Assembly: GCA_937960715.1 (NCBI GenBank)
Contig: CALGOO010000274.1
Location: 1 to 21,051, forward strand
Reading direction: 5' to 3'
DNA: 21,051 nucleotides
DNA from: an uncultured Candidatus Competibacteraceae bacterium
GTDB taxonomy: Bacteria > Pseudomonadota > Gammaproteobacteria > Competibacterales > Competibacteraceae
How positions within the stretch are numbered: position 1 is the first letter of the stretch; each line of letters starts with the position of its first letter. Both the position numbers and the translations under genes were made by a program. The notes beneath the pieces were generated by a model. The model saw only the letters and a program-made list of their open reading frames with translations, did not search any database and was not told where the DNA came from. This document shows, piece by piece, positions 7,366 to 14,991 of the stretch.

Positions 7366-8100
7366 TTACGCGCCCAGATAGGCTTCCTTGACGCGGGGAT
7401 CGCCCAGGAGGTCCTGGCCGGCGCCGGACAGGATGACGCCGCCGGTCTCCAGGACATAGGCGCGGGACGCGATCCGCAAAGCCATGTTGGCGTTCTGTTC
7501 CACCAGCAGGATGGTGGTTCCGGATCGATTGATGTCCTCGATCACCCGGAAGATGTCCTGCACCAGCCGTGGCGACAGCCCCATCGACGGCTCGTCCAGC
7601 AACAGCAGTCGGCCCCGGCTCATCAGCGCCCGCCCCACCGCCAGCATTTGCTGCTCACCGCCGGACAGGGTGCCGCCCGGCTGGCGCTGACGCTCCTTGA
7701 GCCGCGGAAAGATCGCGAACACCCGGTCGTAATCGGCCGCGATCTCGCCCTTGTCCGCCCGCTGCCAGGTGGCCAGCCGCAGGTTCTCCAGCACCGTCAG
7801 ATTGCCGAAGATGCCTCGGCCTTCCGGCACGTGGGCGATGCCCAGCCCGACGATCCGGTGCGCGGGTACTCGTTTAAGGTCCCGGCCCTCGAACACCACG
7901 GCGCCACCGTAGGGCGTCAGCCCCGAAATCGCCCGCAAGATCGAAGTCTTGCCCGCTCCATTGGCGCCGATCAGGGTGACGATCTCGCCCTTGAGCACGG
8001 TGAAGGAGACGCCATGCAGCGCCCGGATACCATCGTAATGGACCTCCAGGTCGCGCACTTCCAGTTGAATGTCCTCGAACCCACCCGTTCCGTCGCTCAT
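7366..8100 (-). CDS. livF: Branched-chain amino-acid ABC transporter, ATP-binding protein LivF
   Basis: The 244-residue cytosolic ATPase has Walker A GANGAGKT at 45-52, the ABC signature LSGGEQQ at 145-151, Walker B LLLLDEP at 165-171 and, in place of the usual switch histidine, the VEQN at 200-203 typical of LivF. Together with LivG it drives import through the LivHM permease. The frame is open far upstream, but the ATG at 8100 overlaps the livG stop as ATGA, and the protein from there matches LivF in length, so this start is well supported. It is the last gene of the operon. Specificity within the HAAT family (Leu/Ile/Val, other amino acids or amides) cannot be told from the ATPase. Confidence 0.95.
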   Translation of the reverse strand: MSDGTGGFEDIQLEVRDLEVHYDGIRALHGVSFTVLKGEIVTLIGANGAGKTSILRAISGLTPYGGAVVFEGRDLKRVPAHRIVGLGIAHVPEGRGIFGNLTVLENLRLATWQRADKGEIAADYDRVFAIFPRLKERQRQPGGTLSGGEQQMLAVGRALMSRGRLLLLDEPSMGLSPRLVQDIFRVIEDINRSGTTILLVEQNANMALRIASRAYVLETGGVILSGAGQDLLGDPRVKEAYLGA

Positions 8101-8867
8101 CCGACCGGCCCCTCGCCCAGGTAAGCCTCCAACACCTTGGGATCGTTCTGGATCGCCTCCGGCGGCCCCTCGGCCAGGGTTTCGCCGAAATCCAGCACCT
8201 TGATCCGCTCGCAGATGCCCATCACCAGCTTCATCTGGTGCTCGATCAGCAGAATGGTGAGCTTGAACTCCTGGCGAATCCATTGAATGAATTCCATCAA
8301 CTGATCGATCTCGTTCGGATTCATGCCGGCCGCCGGTTCGTCCAGCAGCAACAGCTCCGGATCGATGGCCAGCGCCCGGGCGATTTCCAGCCGCCGTTGC
8401 GAGCCGTAGGGCAAGTTCTTGGCGGTCTCGCCGGCCAGATGCTCCAGCTTGAAAATGGCCAGTAGTCGCTGGGAATTTTCGATGATGCGTTGTTCTTCCC
8501 GGCGGTAGCGGCCAAGATGGAGCAGCGCCTCCAGCGGACTGTAGCGAACCTGGGCGTAGTGGGCGATGCGCACATTGTCCAGCACCGACAAATCCCGGAA
8601 CAGCCGGATGTTCTGAAAGGTGCGGCCAACCCGCAGCGCGGTGATCTGATGCGGCGTCTTGCCCACCAGTTCGGTGTCCCGCAGCCGGATGCTGCCCTCG
8701 CTGGCCCGGTAAACTCCGGTGATCAGGTTGAAGATCGTGGTCTTGCCCGCGCCATTGGGACCGATGATGCCCATCAAATCGCCGAACTGGAGGTCCAGAT
8801 TGAAATCGGCGACCGCGCACAGACCGCCGAAGTAGTGCCTGACCTTAGTGGCCGCGAGCAGCGTCAT
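8097..8867 (-). CDS. livG: Branched-chain amino-acid ABC transporter, ATP-binding protein LivG
   Basis: The product is 256 residues from the chosen start. It shows Walker A GPNGAGKTT at 36-44, the variant signature LPYGSQRRLEIARAL at 152-166, Walker B LLLLDEP at 172-178 and switch His210, all as in LivG. It pairs with LivF as the heterodimeric motor of the importer. An ATG at 8903 in the same frame would add 12 residues, but it lies deeper inside livM and has no ribosome binding site. The ATG at 8867 follows GGGGGAAG and gives MTLL, the usual kind of LivG N-terminus. The gene overlaps livM by 23 bases and livF by four, so the three are translationally linked. Confidence 0.94.
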   Translation of the reverse strand: MTLLAATKVRHYFGGLCAVADFNLDLQFGDLMGIIGPNGAGKTTIFNLITGVYRASEGSIRLRDTELVGKTPHQITALRVGRTFQNIRLFRDLSVLDNVRIAHYAQVRYSPLEALLHLGRYRREEQRIIENSQRLLAIFKLEHLAGETAKNLPYGSQRRLEIARALAIDPELLLLDEPAAGMNPNEIDQLMEFIQWIRQEFKLTILLIEHQMKLVMGICERIKVLDFGETLAEGPPEAIQNDPKVLEAYLGEGPVG

Positions 8868-9948
8868 GACTTCCCCCGTGGACGTTCGGGCGGTGATGGG
8901 CATCCAGGTCGCGTCTGGGGATAAACCAGCGGAACTCCCGCAAGCCCATGATTCCGCGCGGCCAGTACAGCATCACCAAGACCAGCAGCAACGGCATGAT
9001 CACCATCCGCCAGACACCGAGATGACGGATGAAATGCTCGTTGAGCGGATCGAACACCACCGCCGGCAGCCAGGCCAGCATGGCCGCCACCGTGGACGGC
9101 CGCAGCAGTTCCAGCAGTACGGTGTAGGCGGTCGCGCCGAGGATGGAGCCGCCGATGGAGGCGATGCCACCCAGATAGACCATGATCAATATGTCGGTGG
9201 TCTTGATGATGTCGAACACCCGGGGGCTGATGAACTGCAACAGATGGGCGAACAGCCCTCCGGCGATGCCGGCGAAAAAGGACGACACCATGAATGCCAG
9301 GAACTTCACCCGCTGGGTGTTGACGCTCATCAGTTCGCTGGCGATCTCGTCCTCGCGGATCGACAGGACGCCGCGCCCGTACTTGGAATAGACGAAGTTG
9401 CGCACCACCCAGACCGACACCACCACCCAGAAAAACACCCAGGGCAGCGTGGTCAGCCTCTTGATGCCGGGAATGCCGCGCGGACCGCCGATAAAGTCGA
9501 TGTTCTCGATCACCGACTTGACGATCATCAGAAACGCCAGGGTAATGATGGCCAGATAGTCGCCGCGCACCTTGAACGACGGCACCGCCACGATCAGTCC
9601 CAGCAACGCCGCCATCAGCCCGCCGGCCAGAATCGCCAGCGGAAACAATTCCGGATAGGCGGCTATCGGCAGCACCTTCTGGGTCAACAGAGCGGCGGTG
9701 TAGGCCCCCACCGCCATGAAGCCGGCGTGGGCCAGGGAGAACTCGCCCATGTAGCCGTTCACCAGATTCAGGCTGACGGTCAGGATGATGTTGATCCCAA
9801 CGTACATCATCACCAACTGAACGTACTTGTTGAACAGGTTGTACTCGGGAATGGCGAAGGCAAGGACGAATCCAACCGCAACCAGCACCCATATCAACCA
9901 GCGCTGCGCCATAAACCGTTCCCAACCGCTCCTCAGCATGGCGCTCAT
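8845..9948 (-). CDS. livM: Branched-chain amino-acid ABC transporter, permease LivM
   Basis: The 367-residue polytopic inner-membrane protein has the LivM hallmarks: a leading hydrophobic helix pair, then SLNLVNGYMGEFSLAHAGFM, the VRGDYLAIITLAF segment, and the cytoplasmic coupling region around GVLSIREDEIASELMSVN that contacts the ATPases. With LivH it forms the translocation path. The C-terminus has a hydrophilic, His-rich tail of roughly 25 residues beyond the last helix that runs into livG. The ATG at 9948 overlaps the livH TGA as ATGA, fixing the start. No frameshift or missing helix is evident. Confidence 0.94.
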   Translation of the reverse strand: MSAMLRSGWERFMAQRWLIWVLVAVGFVLAFAIPEYNLFNKYVQLVMMYVGINIILTVSLNLVNGYMGEFSLAHAGFMAVGAYTAALLTQKVLPIAAYPELFPLAILAGGLMAALLGLIVAVPSFKVRGDYLAIITLAFLMIVKSVIENIDFIGGPRGIPGIKRLTTLPWVFFWVVVSVWVVRNFVYSKYGRGVLSIREDEIASELMSVNTQRVKFLAFMVSSFFAGIAGGLFAHLLQFISPRVFDIIKTTDILIMVYLGGIASIGGSILGATAYTVLLELLRPSTVAAMLAWLPAVVFDPLNEHFIRHLGVWRMVIMPLLLVLVMLYWPRGIMGLREFRWFIPRRDLDAHHRPNVHGGSHDAARGH

Positions 9949-10832
9949 ACCTTTTGCGTCCTCGGCTTGCCCAGAATGCCGTAGGGTCGAACGACGATCA
10001 GCAGCATCAGCAGAGTGAAGGCGACGAAATCCCGGTAGGTGGAGGGAAAGAAGGCCGCGACCATGATCTCCACCCCGCCCAGAATGAACGCGCCGATCAT
10101 CGCCCCGCGGATATTGCCGATCCCACCCACCACGGCGGAGATGAACGCCTTCCAGCCCACCATGATGCCCATGTAGGGGTCGATGACCGGATAGGCGAGC
10201 GCGTACATGGTGCCCGCCGCCCCCGCCAGCCCCGCGCCGATAGCGAAGGTGACGGAAATGATGAGATCCAACGGCACCCCCATCAGCGGCACAAAGGTCT
10301 TGTCCCAGGAAATGGCCCGCATCGCCATGCCCACCGGGGTGCGGTGGACCACGTAATCCAGCACGAACATCAGCCCCAGCGACAGCAGGATGATGATGAC
10401 CTGCAGGGAAGACAAAGAGACGCCGCCCAAATCCCAGGTGACATTTTCCAGCAACGCGGGAATGTTCTTGGGATAGGGCGCCAGCGCCAAGGTGAAGTTT
10501 TCCAGAAAGATACCCACTCCCAGAGCGGTGATGATGGCCGAGACCCGGGGAGCGTGGCGCAACGGCTTGTAGGCCAGACGCTCGATCGTCACCCCCAGCA
10601 GCGCGGCGCCCAGCATGGTCAGCAGCAGCGTGGGCGCAAAGGGCAGACCGAGGAACACGGCGGCTAGGAAACAGAAAAAAGCCCCCACCATGAATACGTC
10701 GCCATGGGCGAAATTGATCATGGTCAGAATGCCGTAGACCATGGTGTAACCCAGGGCGATGAGGGCGTAGATACTGCCCAGTTGCAGGGCATTCAGGGCC
10801 TGTTGCAGCCAGTAGACGATGGCTTCGCTCAA
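9945..10832 (-). CDS. livH: Branched-chain amino-acid ABC transporter, permease LivH
   Basis: The 295-residue polytopic membrane protein contains the LivH signature GSIYALIALGYTMVYGIL followed by MINFAHGDVFMVGAF, and further on the conserved region VVGGIGNIRGAMIGAFILGG. It partners LivM in the permease. The start is uncertain. An in-frame ATG at 10952 lies inside livK and would add 40 residues with no LivH similarity, and these would span the hairpin after livK. The TTG at 10832 gives a normal LivH N-terminus (LSEAIVYWLQQALNALQLGS) and avoids the hairpin, though its ribosome binding site is weak. A weak TTG start below a hairpin would lower LivH output relative to LivK, as is usual for these operons. 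Confidence 0.92.
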   Translation of the reverse strand: MSEAIVYWLQQALNALQLGSIYALIALGYTMVYGILTMINFAHGDVFMVGAFFCFLAAVFLGLPFAPTLLLTMLGAALLGVTIERLAYKPLRHAPRVSAIITALGVGIFLENFTLALAPYPKNIPALLENVTWDLGGVSLSSLQVIIILLSLGLMFVLDYVVHRTPVGMAMRAISWDKTFVPLMGVPLDLIISVTFAIGAGLAGAAGTMYALAYPVIDPYMGIMVGWKAFISAVVGGIGNIRGAMIGAFILGGVEIMVAAFFPSTYRDFVAFTLLMLLIVVRPYGILGKPRTQKV

Positions 10833-10866
10833 GATGGTGACCCGTGGCGCCGCGGTTGCAAGAAGA

Positions 10867-10889
10867 AGGGCGGTCCATCGGACCGCCCT
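10867..10889 (-). terminator. Intrinsic terminator or attenuator between livK and livH
   Basis: On the minus strand AGGGCGGTCC-GAT-GGACCGCCCT forms a perfect 10-base, GC-rich stem with a 3-base loop, followed by TTCTTCTT. It lies 25 bases after the livK stop and about 35 bases before the livH start. The position fits partial termination or mRNA-end protection that makes the binding protein more abundant than the membrane components. Confidence 0.75.
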
Positions 10890-10914
10890 CGGTGCGTCAA
10901 GCCATGACCCCGGA

Positions 10915-12075
10915 TCAGGGATTGGCGTTGGTGAAGTAGGTGAACTTGCCATCCTTGATTTGCAGGATGACGGCGCTCTTGATCGGATCGCGCGAATCGG
11001 CCTGGAATTTCATGTCGCCGGTCACGCCCTGGTATCTCGGCAGGGTGGCCAGCGCGGTGCGGACGGCTTCGCGGTCGGCCTTGCCGGCGCTTTGGATCGA
11101 GTCGAACAACAGACCGAAGGCATCGTAGGTCAGCGCGGCTACGTCGTCCGGCTTCGCTCCGTAAGCCTTCTCGTAATCCGTGATGAATTTCTTGGCAACC
11201 GGCGCGGCGTTGTCGGCGGCGTAGTGGGTGCTGAAGTAGTAGCCGTTCAGATCGGCGCCGCCCAGAGTCAAAAGTTCGGGGCTACCCCAGGAATCGCTGC
11301 CGATGAAGGGAACCGTGATGCCCAACCGCTTGGCCTGCTGCACTTGCAGCGGCACTTCATTGTAGTAGTTGGGCAGGAAGATCACGTCGGGCTTGGCATC
11401 CTTGATCTTGGTCAACTGCGCCGAGAAATCCTTGTCGTTGGTGGTGTAGGTTTCAAAGGCCACGATCTTGCCACCCAGCTTTTCGTAATTCGCCTTGAAC
11501 ACTTCGGCGATGCCCTTGTTGTAGTCGGAAGCCACGTCGTAGAGCACTGCGGCCTTCTTGGCCTTCAGGTTCTCCAGCGCGAACTTGGCCAGCACCCCAC
11601 CCTGAAAGGGATCGATGAAGCAGGCCCGGAACACGTATTTCTTGGGCTTGTTGGTCGTTGCATCCAGCGTGGTCTTGGGATTGGTGGACCAGGGTGTGAT
11701 CAGCACCGTCTGGGAGCTTTCGGCGATTTCCGAGGCGGGAATGGCGTAGCGGCTGGCGTTGGGGCCGACGATGGCGAGCACCTCATCCTGGGTGATCAGC
11801 TTCTGGGCGGCGGCGGCGGACTGATCAGCCTTGCCGGCGTTATCCTCCACCACCAGTTCCACCTTCATTTTTTCCTTGCCGACCTTCAAGCCACCGGCGG
11901 CGTTGACCTCCTTGACCGCCATTTCGGCGGCGTTCCGGCAGGACGCGCCCACGGCCGGCATGTCGCCGGTCAGTTCGGCGATGACGCCCAGCTTGATGGT
12001 CTTCTCGGCGCCCCAGGCGGTGACGCCCAAGGAGACCAATACCGAAAACAACAGCAGGGACAGTGCCTTTCTCAT
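10915..12075 (-). CDS. livK: Branched-chain amino-acid ABC transporter, periplasmic binding protein LivK
   Basis: The 386-residue protein starts with a classical Sec signal peptide (MRKALSLLLFSVLVSLGVTA, cleavage probably after WGA at 21-23). The mature part then opens with KLGVIAELTGDMPAVG, typical of the type I periplasmic binding fold of Leu/Ile/Val receptors, and continues with the IVGPNAS and AVLYDVASDYNKG segments. It would capture the amino-acid ligand in the periplasm and deliver it to LivHM. The open frame extends 35 codons upstream, but the ATG at 12075 has AGAGAGG about ten bases upstream and begins exactly at the signal peptide. It is the first gene of the livKHMGF operon. Exact ligand preference is not deducible, since the family also binds amides and aromatic compounds. 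Confidence 0.93.
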   Translation of the reverse strand: MRKALSLLLFSVLVSLGVTAWGAEKTIKLGVIAELTGDMPAVGASCRNAAEMAVKEVNAAGGLKVGKEKMKVELVVEDNAGKADQSAAAAQKLITQDEVLAIVGPNASRYAIPASEIAESSQTVLITPWSTNPKTTLDATTNKPKKYVFRACFIDPFQGGVLAKFALENLKAKKAAVLYDVASDYNKGIAEVFKANYEKLGGKIVAFETYTTNDKDFSAQLTKIKDAKPDVIFLPNYYNEVPLQVQQAKRLGITVPFIGSDSWGSPELLTLGGADLNGYYFSTHYAADNAAPVAKKFITDYEKAYGAKPDDVAALTYDAFGLLFDSIQSAGKADREAVRTALATLPRYQGVTGDMKFQADSRDPIKSAVILQIKDGKFTYFTNANP

Positions 12076-12188
12076 TCGATTTTCCTCTCTTGAATAGGGG
12101 TTGATTCCCGGATAGCGGCTTGTCTTGCGGGTAAAGGCGCGGCGAACCGGGCCGTGACCCCCGACGACAGTCCCGTCCACCCAACAGG

Positions 12189-12194
12189 ATTATA
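12189..12194 (-). promoter_or_regulatory. Putative -10 box of the liv operon
   Basis: A consensus TATAAT reads on the minus strand just past the end of the upstream coiled-coil gene, about 115 bases before the livK start. No convincing -35 box is found at the usual spacing. A transcript from here would carry a leader of roughly 105 bases, in which I see no ORF or clear riboswitch. Confidence 0.35.
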
Positions 12195-12222
12195 GCGTCG
12201 CCGCCTTCCTTTGCGCGGTCGC

Positions 12223-13257
12223 TTACAGCGAACCCTTCGCCTCCCATGTCGGCGCGATGATTTGCTCGGAACGCCTTTGGCAGACGATCTCCAATTCCTT
12301 GAGAAGGGTTTCCATGCCGATCAACCTGTCCACGATGTCGCGGATGTCGCGCAAGGTGAGCAGCACGTCCATATCCATTTCCAGATATTTTTCCCGTTCG
12401 TTCCGCTCCGCCCGCTCGATGGCTGCCTGAACGCTCTCCGACAGATCCACCTCGGTACCCAGCAAGCGAATGAACACCCGCAGCTTTTGCCACTGTTGGG
12501 TAATCCAGCGACTGTACATGTACAACAGTTCGTAACCGTCCTCGACGGAGTAAGCCTTGTAGCGGAACTTGAGCTTAAGATCGTCGAAGCTGCTGTGCCG
12601 AAGCACCCGGCCTTCCTTCCACTCATCCACCGTTTGCTTGAATTCGATCGGCAGCAAATCCACTCCGGCCTCGATCCGGTTCTTGATATATTCCAGTTCC
12701 TGGATTTCCTTCACTACCGCTTCGGCTTGCAGGCGTACCTGCTGGTGGATGACCTCGGCGCGAGTATAGGTTTTCCTCGACGGGTTGCCGCCCGGCGGGG
12801 GGGCAGCCAACCGGCTGCCCTTCCGCTCCGCATCGACCCATTCGGCGATAGCCTCCTCGACGGCGCGCAACCGGGTCTCGGCCTCCTCGGCTTCCCGTCG
12901 TTCCACCGCAGCCTGATGTAGTTGGGCCCGTTCGGCCTCGGCCTGTTCCGCCGCCGCCCATTCGGCAATGGCCTGTTCCACCACCGCCTTGTCCTGAGCC
13001 GCGCGTTCCAGCGCCGCTTGCTCCAGCATCGCGCGCCTGGCCGCCAGTCGCTCGGCCGCCAGTTGCTTGAGCGTCGTCCTCTCCGCCGCCGCCTTTTCCG
13101 CCGCCGCCTTTTCCGCCGCCCGTTGGGTCGCCAGCGCCCCTTCCGCGATCAGCTTTTCTCGCCGCCGCGCATAACGCAGGATAAACCCGCCGGCCAACGC
13201 CAACAGCGCCAACCCTCCCACCACCACCATCACGCTCATCAGATGCTCATCACCCAT
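12223..13257 (-). CDS. Membrane-anchored Ala/Glu-rich coiled-coil protein, function unknown
   Basis: The 344-residue product has one N-terminal membrane segment (about 8-28) followed by RYARRR, which predicts a short outside N-terminus and a cytoplasmic body. Residues 32-150 are almost entirely Ala, Glu, Arg, Gln and Lys with AEKAA-type repeats, a long single helix or coiled coil. A Pro/Gly linker (151-160) separates this from a less repetitive helical domain (165-330) rich in aromatic and charged residues, including a Trp/Tyr cluster near 243-257. I recognise no enzyme motif or named family. The start at 13257 has only a weak purine stretch upstream; an ATG six codons later is also possible. 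It reads toward livK and ends 147 bases before it. It may be a membrane-tethered scaffold, but that rests on architecture alone. Confidence 0.8.
   Translation of the reverse strand: MGDEHLMSVMVVVGGLALLALAGGFILRYARRREKLIAEGALATQRAAEKAAAEKAAAERTTLKQLAAERLAARRAMLEQAALERAAQDKAVVEQAIAEWAAAEQAEAERAQLHQAAVERREAEEAETRLRAVEEAIAEWVDAERKGSRLAAPPPGGNPSRKTYTRAEVIHQQVRLQAEAVVKEIQELEYIKNRIEAGVDLLPIEFKQTVDEWKEGRVLRHSSFDDLKLKFRYKAYSVEDGYELLYMYSRWITQQWQKLRVFIRLLGTEVDLSESVQAAIERAERNEREKYLEMDMDVLLTLRDIRDIVDRLIGMETLLKELEIVCQRRSEQIIAPTWEAKGSL
13082..13120. repeat. 15-base tandem repeat within the coiled-coil gene
   Basis: The plus-strand unit TCCGCCGCCGCCTTT occurs twice in full (13082-13096, 13097-13111) with a partial third copy. 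On the coding strand it encodes repeats of the AEKAA type in the Ala/Glu helix. Its length is a multiple of three, so copy-number change by slippage would lengthen or shorten the coiled coil without breaking the frame. Confidence 0.7.
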
Positions 13258-13349
13258 AATCCCGTTCTTCTCAAACCGCCAGGGCGTCCGAAGTCGATCG
13301 GATCACCTGAGATCAAGCCGACCCCGTACCCCAAAACCAGCCGAAAGCA

Positions 13350-14252
13350 TCACGCCTCCCCGCCGAACAGCTCCAGCAACCGCGGCAGCAACAGCGCCAA
13401 CTCTCCGGCCATCAAGGCGAATTCGGCGTCGAACACGGCTTCCGGAGAGTCAGCGACGGTATCGCGCAAGGATTCGCGGACCACGTCGAGAAACTGGAGC
13501 CGGCGCACCACCATCGCTTCGTCGAGGACGAAGGCAATTCGCTCGTCCCAACTCAGGCTAACTCGAGTCACCTGTTTACCGGCTCGCAGGTGGCCGCGCA
13601 ACTCATCGCCCGTCAAGTCCTGACCCCGACAGCGCACGATCCCGCCCCCATCGTCACCTTCGCGCAATTCGCAGACATCGCCCAAGGCAAATCCGGCCGG
13701 CGCCCCGCCCTCGGCCAGCCAGGCGGTCATGATCGCCACTGGAGACCATGCGACCCGAAGCGGCGCGACGGAAAACGCGCCCAGGGTCTTGCGCAGCGCC
13801 CCAGCGATTTCGTCGACCCCTCGCGAGCTGGCGCTATCCACCACCAGCCAACCCGCCGCCGGGTCCAGATAAGCATAGCCGAGACGGCCGCGGGTCAGGG
13901 CGCGGGGTAACAAATCCTCCATGATCCGATCGCGCAGTTCCCGCTTTTCGCGCCGACGCACCCTCTCTCCCCGCTGATCCTCGATCAGCGCGACGCGCTC
14001 GGCCAGCGTCTGGTTGACCACCGTCGCCGGCAGCACTTTTTCCTCGGTTCGCAGGCAGATCAACAGAAGACCCCCCACTCCATGGATCAGATCGACCGCC
14101 TTGCGACCCAAGGGCGGCGTCCAGCCAGCAGCGCTGGGCTGATGGCTGGAGCAGGGTTGGAAGGCGTGCTGTTCCAGCCGGGCCGCCAACGCTTCGGCGG
14201 TCAGGGAAAATGGTTCCGCCAACCGCAGCAATGTCAGATTCTTAAACCACAT
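13350..14252 (-). CDS. rdgC: Recombination-associated protein RdgC
   Basis: The 300-residue protein begins MWFKNLTLLRL and has FQPCSSHQPSAAGWTPPLG soon after, both characteristic of RdgC. The E. coli protein is of similar size and forms a ring-shaped dimer around double-stranded DNA, limiting RecA filament formation. No signal peptide or membrane segment is present, consistent with a nucleoid protein. The frame is open 20 codons further upstream, but the conserved family start is the MWFKN methionine at 14252, so I use that even though no good ribosome binding site precedes it. It is transcribed divergently from the phasin gene and followed by the coiled-coil gene in the same direction 92 bases on. 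Confidence 0.95.
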   Translation of the reverse strand: MWFKNLTLLRLAEPFSLTAEALAARLEQHAFQPCSSHQPSAAGWTPPLGRKAVDLIHGVGGLLLICLRTEEKVLPATVVNQTLAERVALIEDQRGERVRRREKRELRDRIMEDLLPRALTRGRLGYAYLDPAAGWLVVDSASSRGVDEIAGALRKTLGAFSVAPLRVAWSPVAIMTAWLAEGGAPAGFALGDVCELREGDDGGGIVRCRGQDLTGDELRGHLRAGKQVTRVSLSWDERIAFVLDEAMVVRRLQFLDVVRESLRDTVADSPEAVFDAEFALMAGELALLLPRLLELFGGEA

Positions 14253-14282
14253 GAGCAATAAATCGAGTTTACAGGGGGTGAT

Positions 14283-14312
14283 ATTATCCGCCAGTGGCGC
14301 ATCGATCGCCAA
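14283..14312 (-). promoter_or_regulatory. Putative sigma-70 promoter of rdgC
   Basis: On the minus strand TTGGCG (14312-14307) and GATAAT (14288-14283) are separated by 18 bases, matching the -35 and -10 consensus at four and five of six positions. The -10 box ends about 30 bases before the rdgC start, giving a very short leader. Confidence 0.4.
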
Positions 14313-14433
14313 GGCCGCTGGTCAACCGACCCGCTCCACTGTCTCAACCAGGCTGGATTGCCCAGGCGGAACAAACGGACGGCGCGAAATCAGCCATCCA
14401 CGAAGGCCCGCCGCAATACTGCTCCGCCACGGA

Positions 14434-14473
14434 TTGCGTCGTAATGAATTTTGCGCTATGTTGCAGCGCAACA
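14434..14473 (+). promoter_or_regulatory. Phasin promoter with overlapping palindromic operator
   Basis: A perfect 15-base palindrome, TGTTGC-AGC-GCAACA, lies at 14459-14473, about 40 bases before the phasin start. A nested pair TTGCGC (14451-14456) and GCGCAA (14466-14471) is also present. A modest promoter, TTGCGT at 14434-14439 and TATGTT at 14457-14462 with 17 bases between, would place the palindrome over the -10 and start region. Regulators of the PhaR type, which bind PHA and repress phasin genes, recognise TGC/GCA-rich palindromes like this, so a PhaR-like site is the natural inference. The regulator gene is not in the window. Confidence 0.5.
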
Positions 14474-14511
14474 ATAGCGCGATCCGTGATAAACCCCTGG
14501 AGCGAATCACC

Positions 14512-14853
14512 ATGACCCATGACGCAAAGACCCAAACAGCCGAGCAATACCAAAACCTGTTGGCCCCGATCATCAAGGCCAACAAGCTATCCGCCGCCAA
14601 TCTGGAAACTCTGGTCAACTTTCAGATGAGCGCCCTGCAATCCTACGTGGATATGGCGATCGGTCGGATGAAGGCCGCCGCCGAAATCAGCGATCCGGCC
14701 AGTCTGCAAACCTTCATGACCAGCCAGATCGAGGCCATCGCCAGCCTGCAGCGAAAGTTCACGGACGACGCCAGAATCCTGGGCGAGTTGACGGCGCGTT
14801 TCAAGGCCGAATTCGATCAATTGGCGCGGGACAGCCTGCCAGTGATCAAGTAA
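14512..14853 (+). CDS. Phasin family protein (PHA granule-associated)
   Basis: The 113-residue protein is almost wholly helical with no signal peptide, cysteine or enzyme motif. Its pattern is that of small phasins: a short polar N-terminus, then a region around ANLETLVNFQMSALQSYVDM, then repeated amphipathic helices with QTFMTSQIEAIASLQRKFTDD and a Lys-rich C-terminus. Phasins coat polyhydroxyalkanoate granules, limit their fusion and can activate the polymerase. The ATG at 14512 follows GGAG by nine bases; the frame is open much further upstream, but that part is not phasin-like. The gene stands alone between rdgC (divergent) and mnmA, with its own palindrome-bearing promoter. Assignment rests on sequence pattern and size. 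Confidence 0.85.
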   Translation: MTHDAKTQTAEQYQNLLAPIIKANKLSAANLETLVNFQMSALQSYVDMAIGRMKAAAEISDPASLQTFMTSQIEAIASLQRKFTDDARILGELTARFKAEFDQLARDSLPVIK

Positions 14854-14912
14854 TCCCGCGCGGCGTCCCTCGACGGTTCCGCGCCACGCGGGATCACACC
14901 CATTTCGCCAAG

Positions 14913-14940
14913 CGCGCCAGCGCAATTCCCACCTGGCGCG
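14913..14940 (+). terminator. Possible terminator hairpin after the phasin gene
   Basis: CGCGCCAG and CTGGCGCG form a perfect 8-base stem around a 12-base loop, 60 bases past the phasin stop, followed by a weak T-containing tail. A second, looser pair (TCCCGCG at 14854-14860 with CGCGGGA at 14887-14893) begins right at the stop codon. Either could end the phasin transcript before mnmA. Confidence 0.4.
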
Positions 14941-14991
14941 TTCGCTATCATTGGCCATCGCCTCGCCTCCAATCGCCACCCCCTTCCTCCA

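Noticed and set aside
10819..12093. Long plus-strand frame opposite livK
   Set aside because: Antisense to a complete signal-peptide-bearing binding protein; no sensible protein features.
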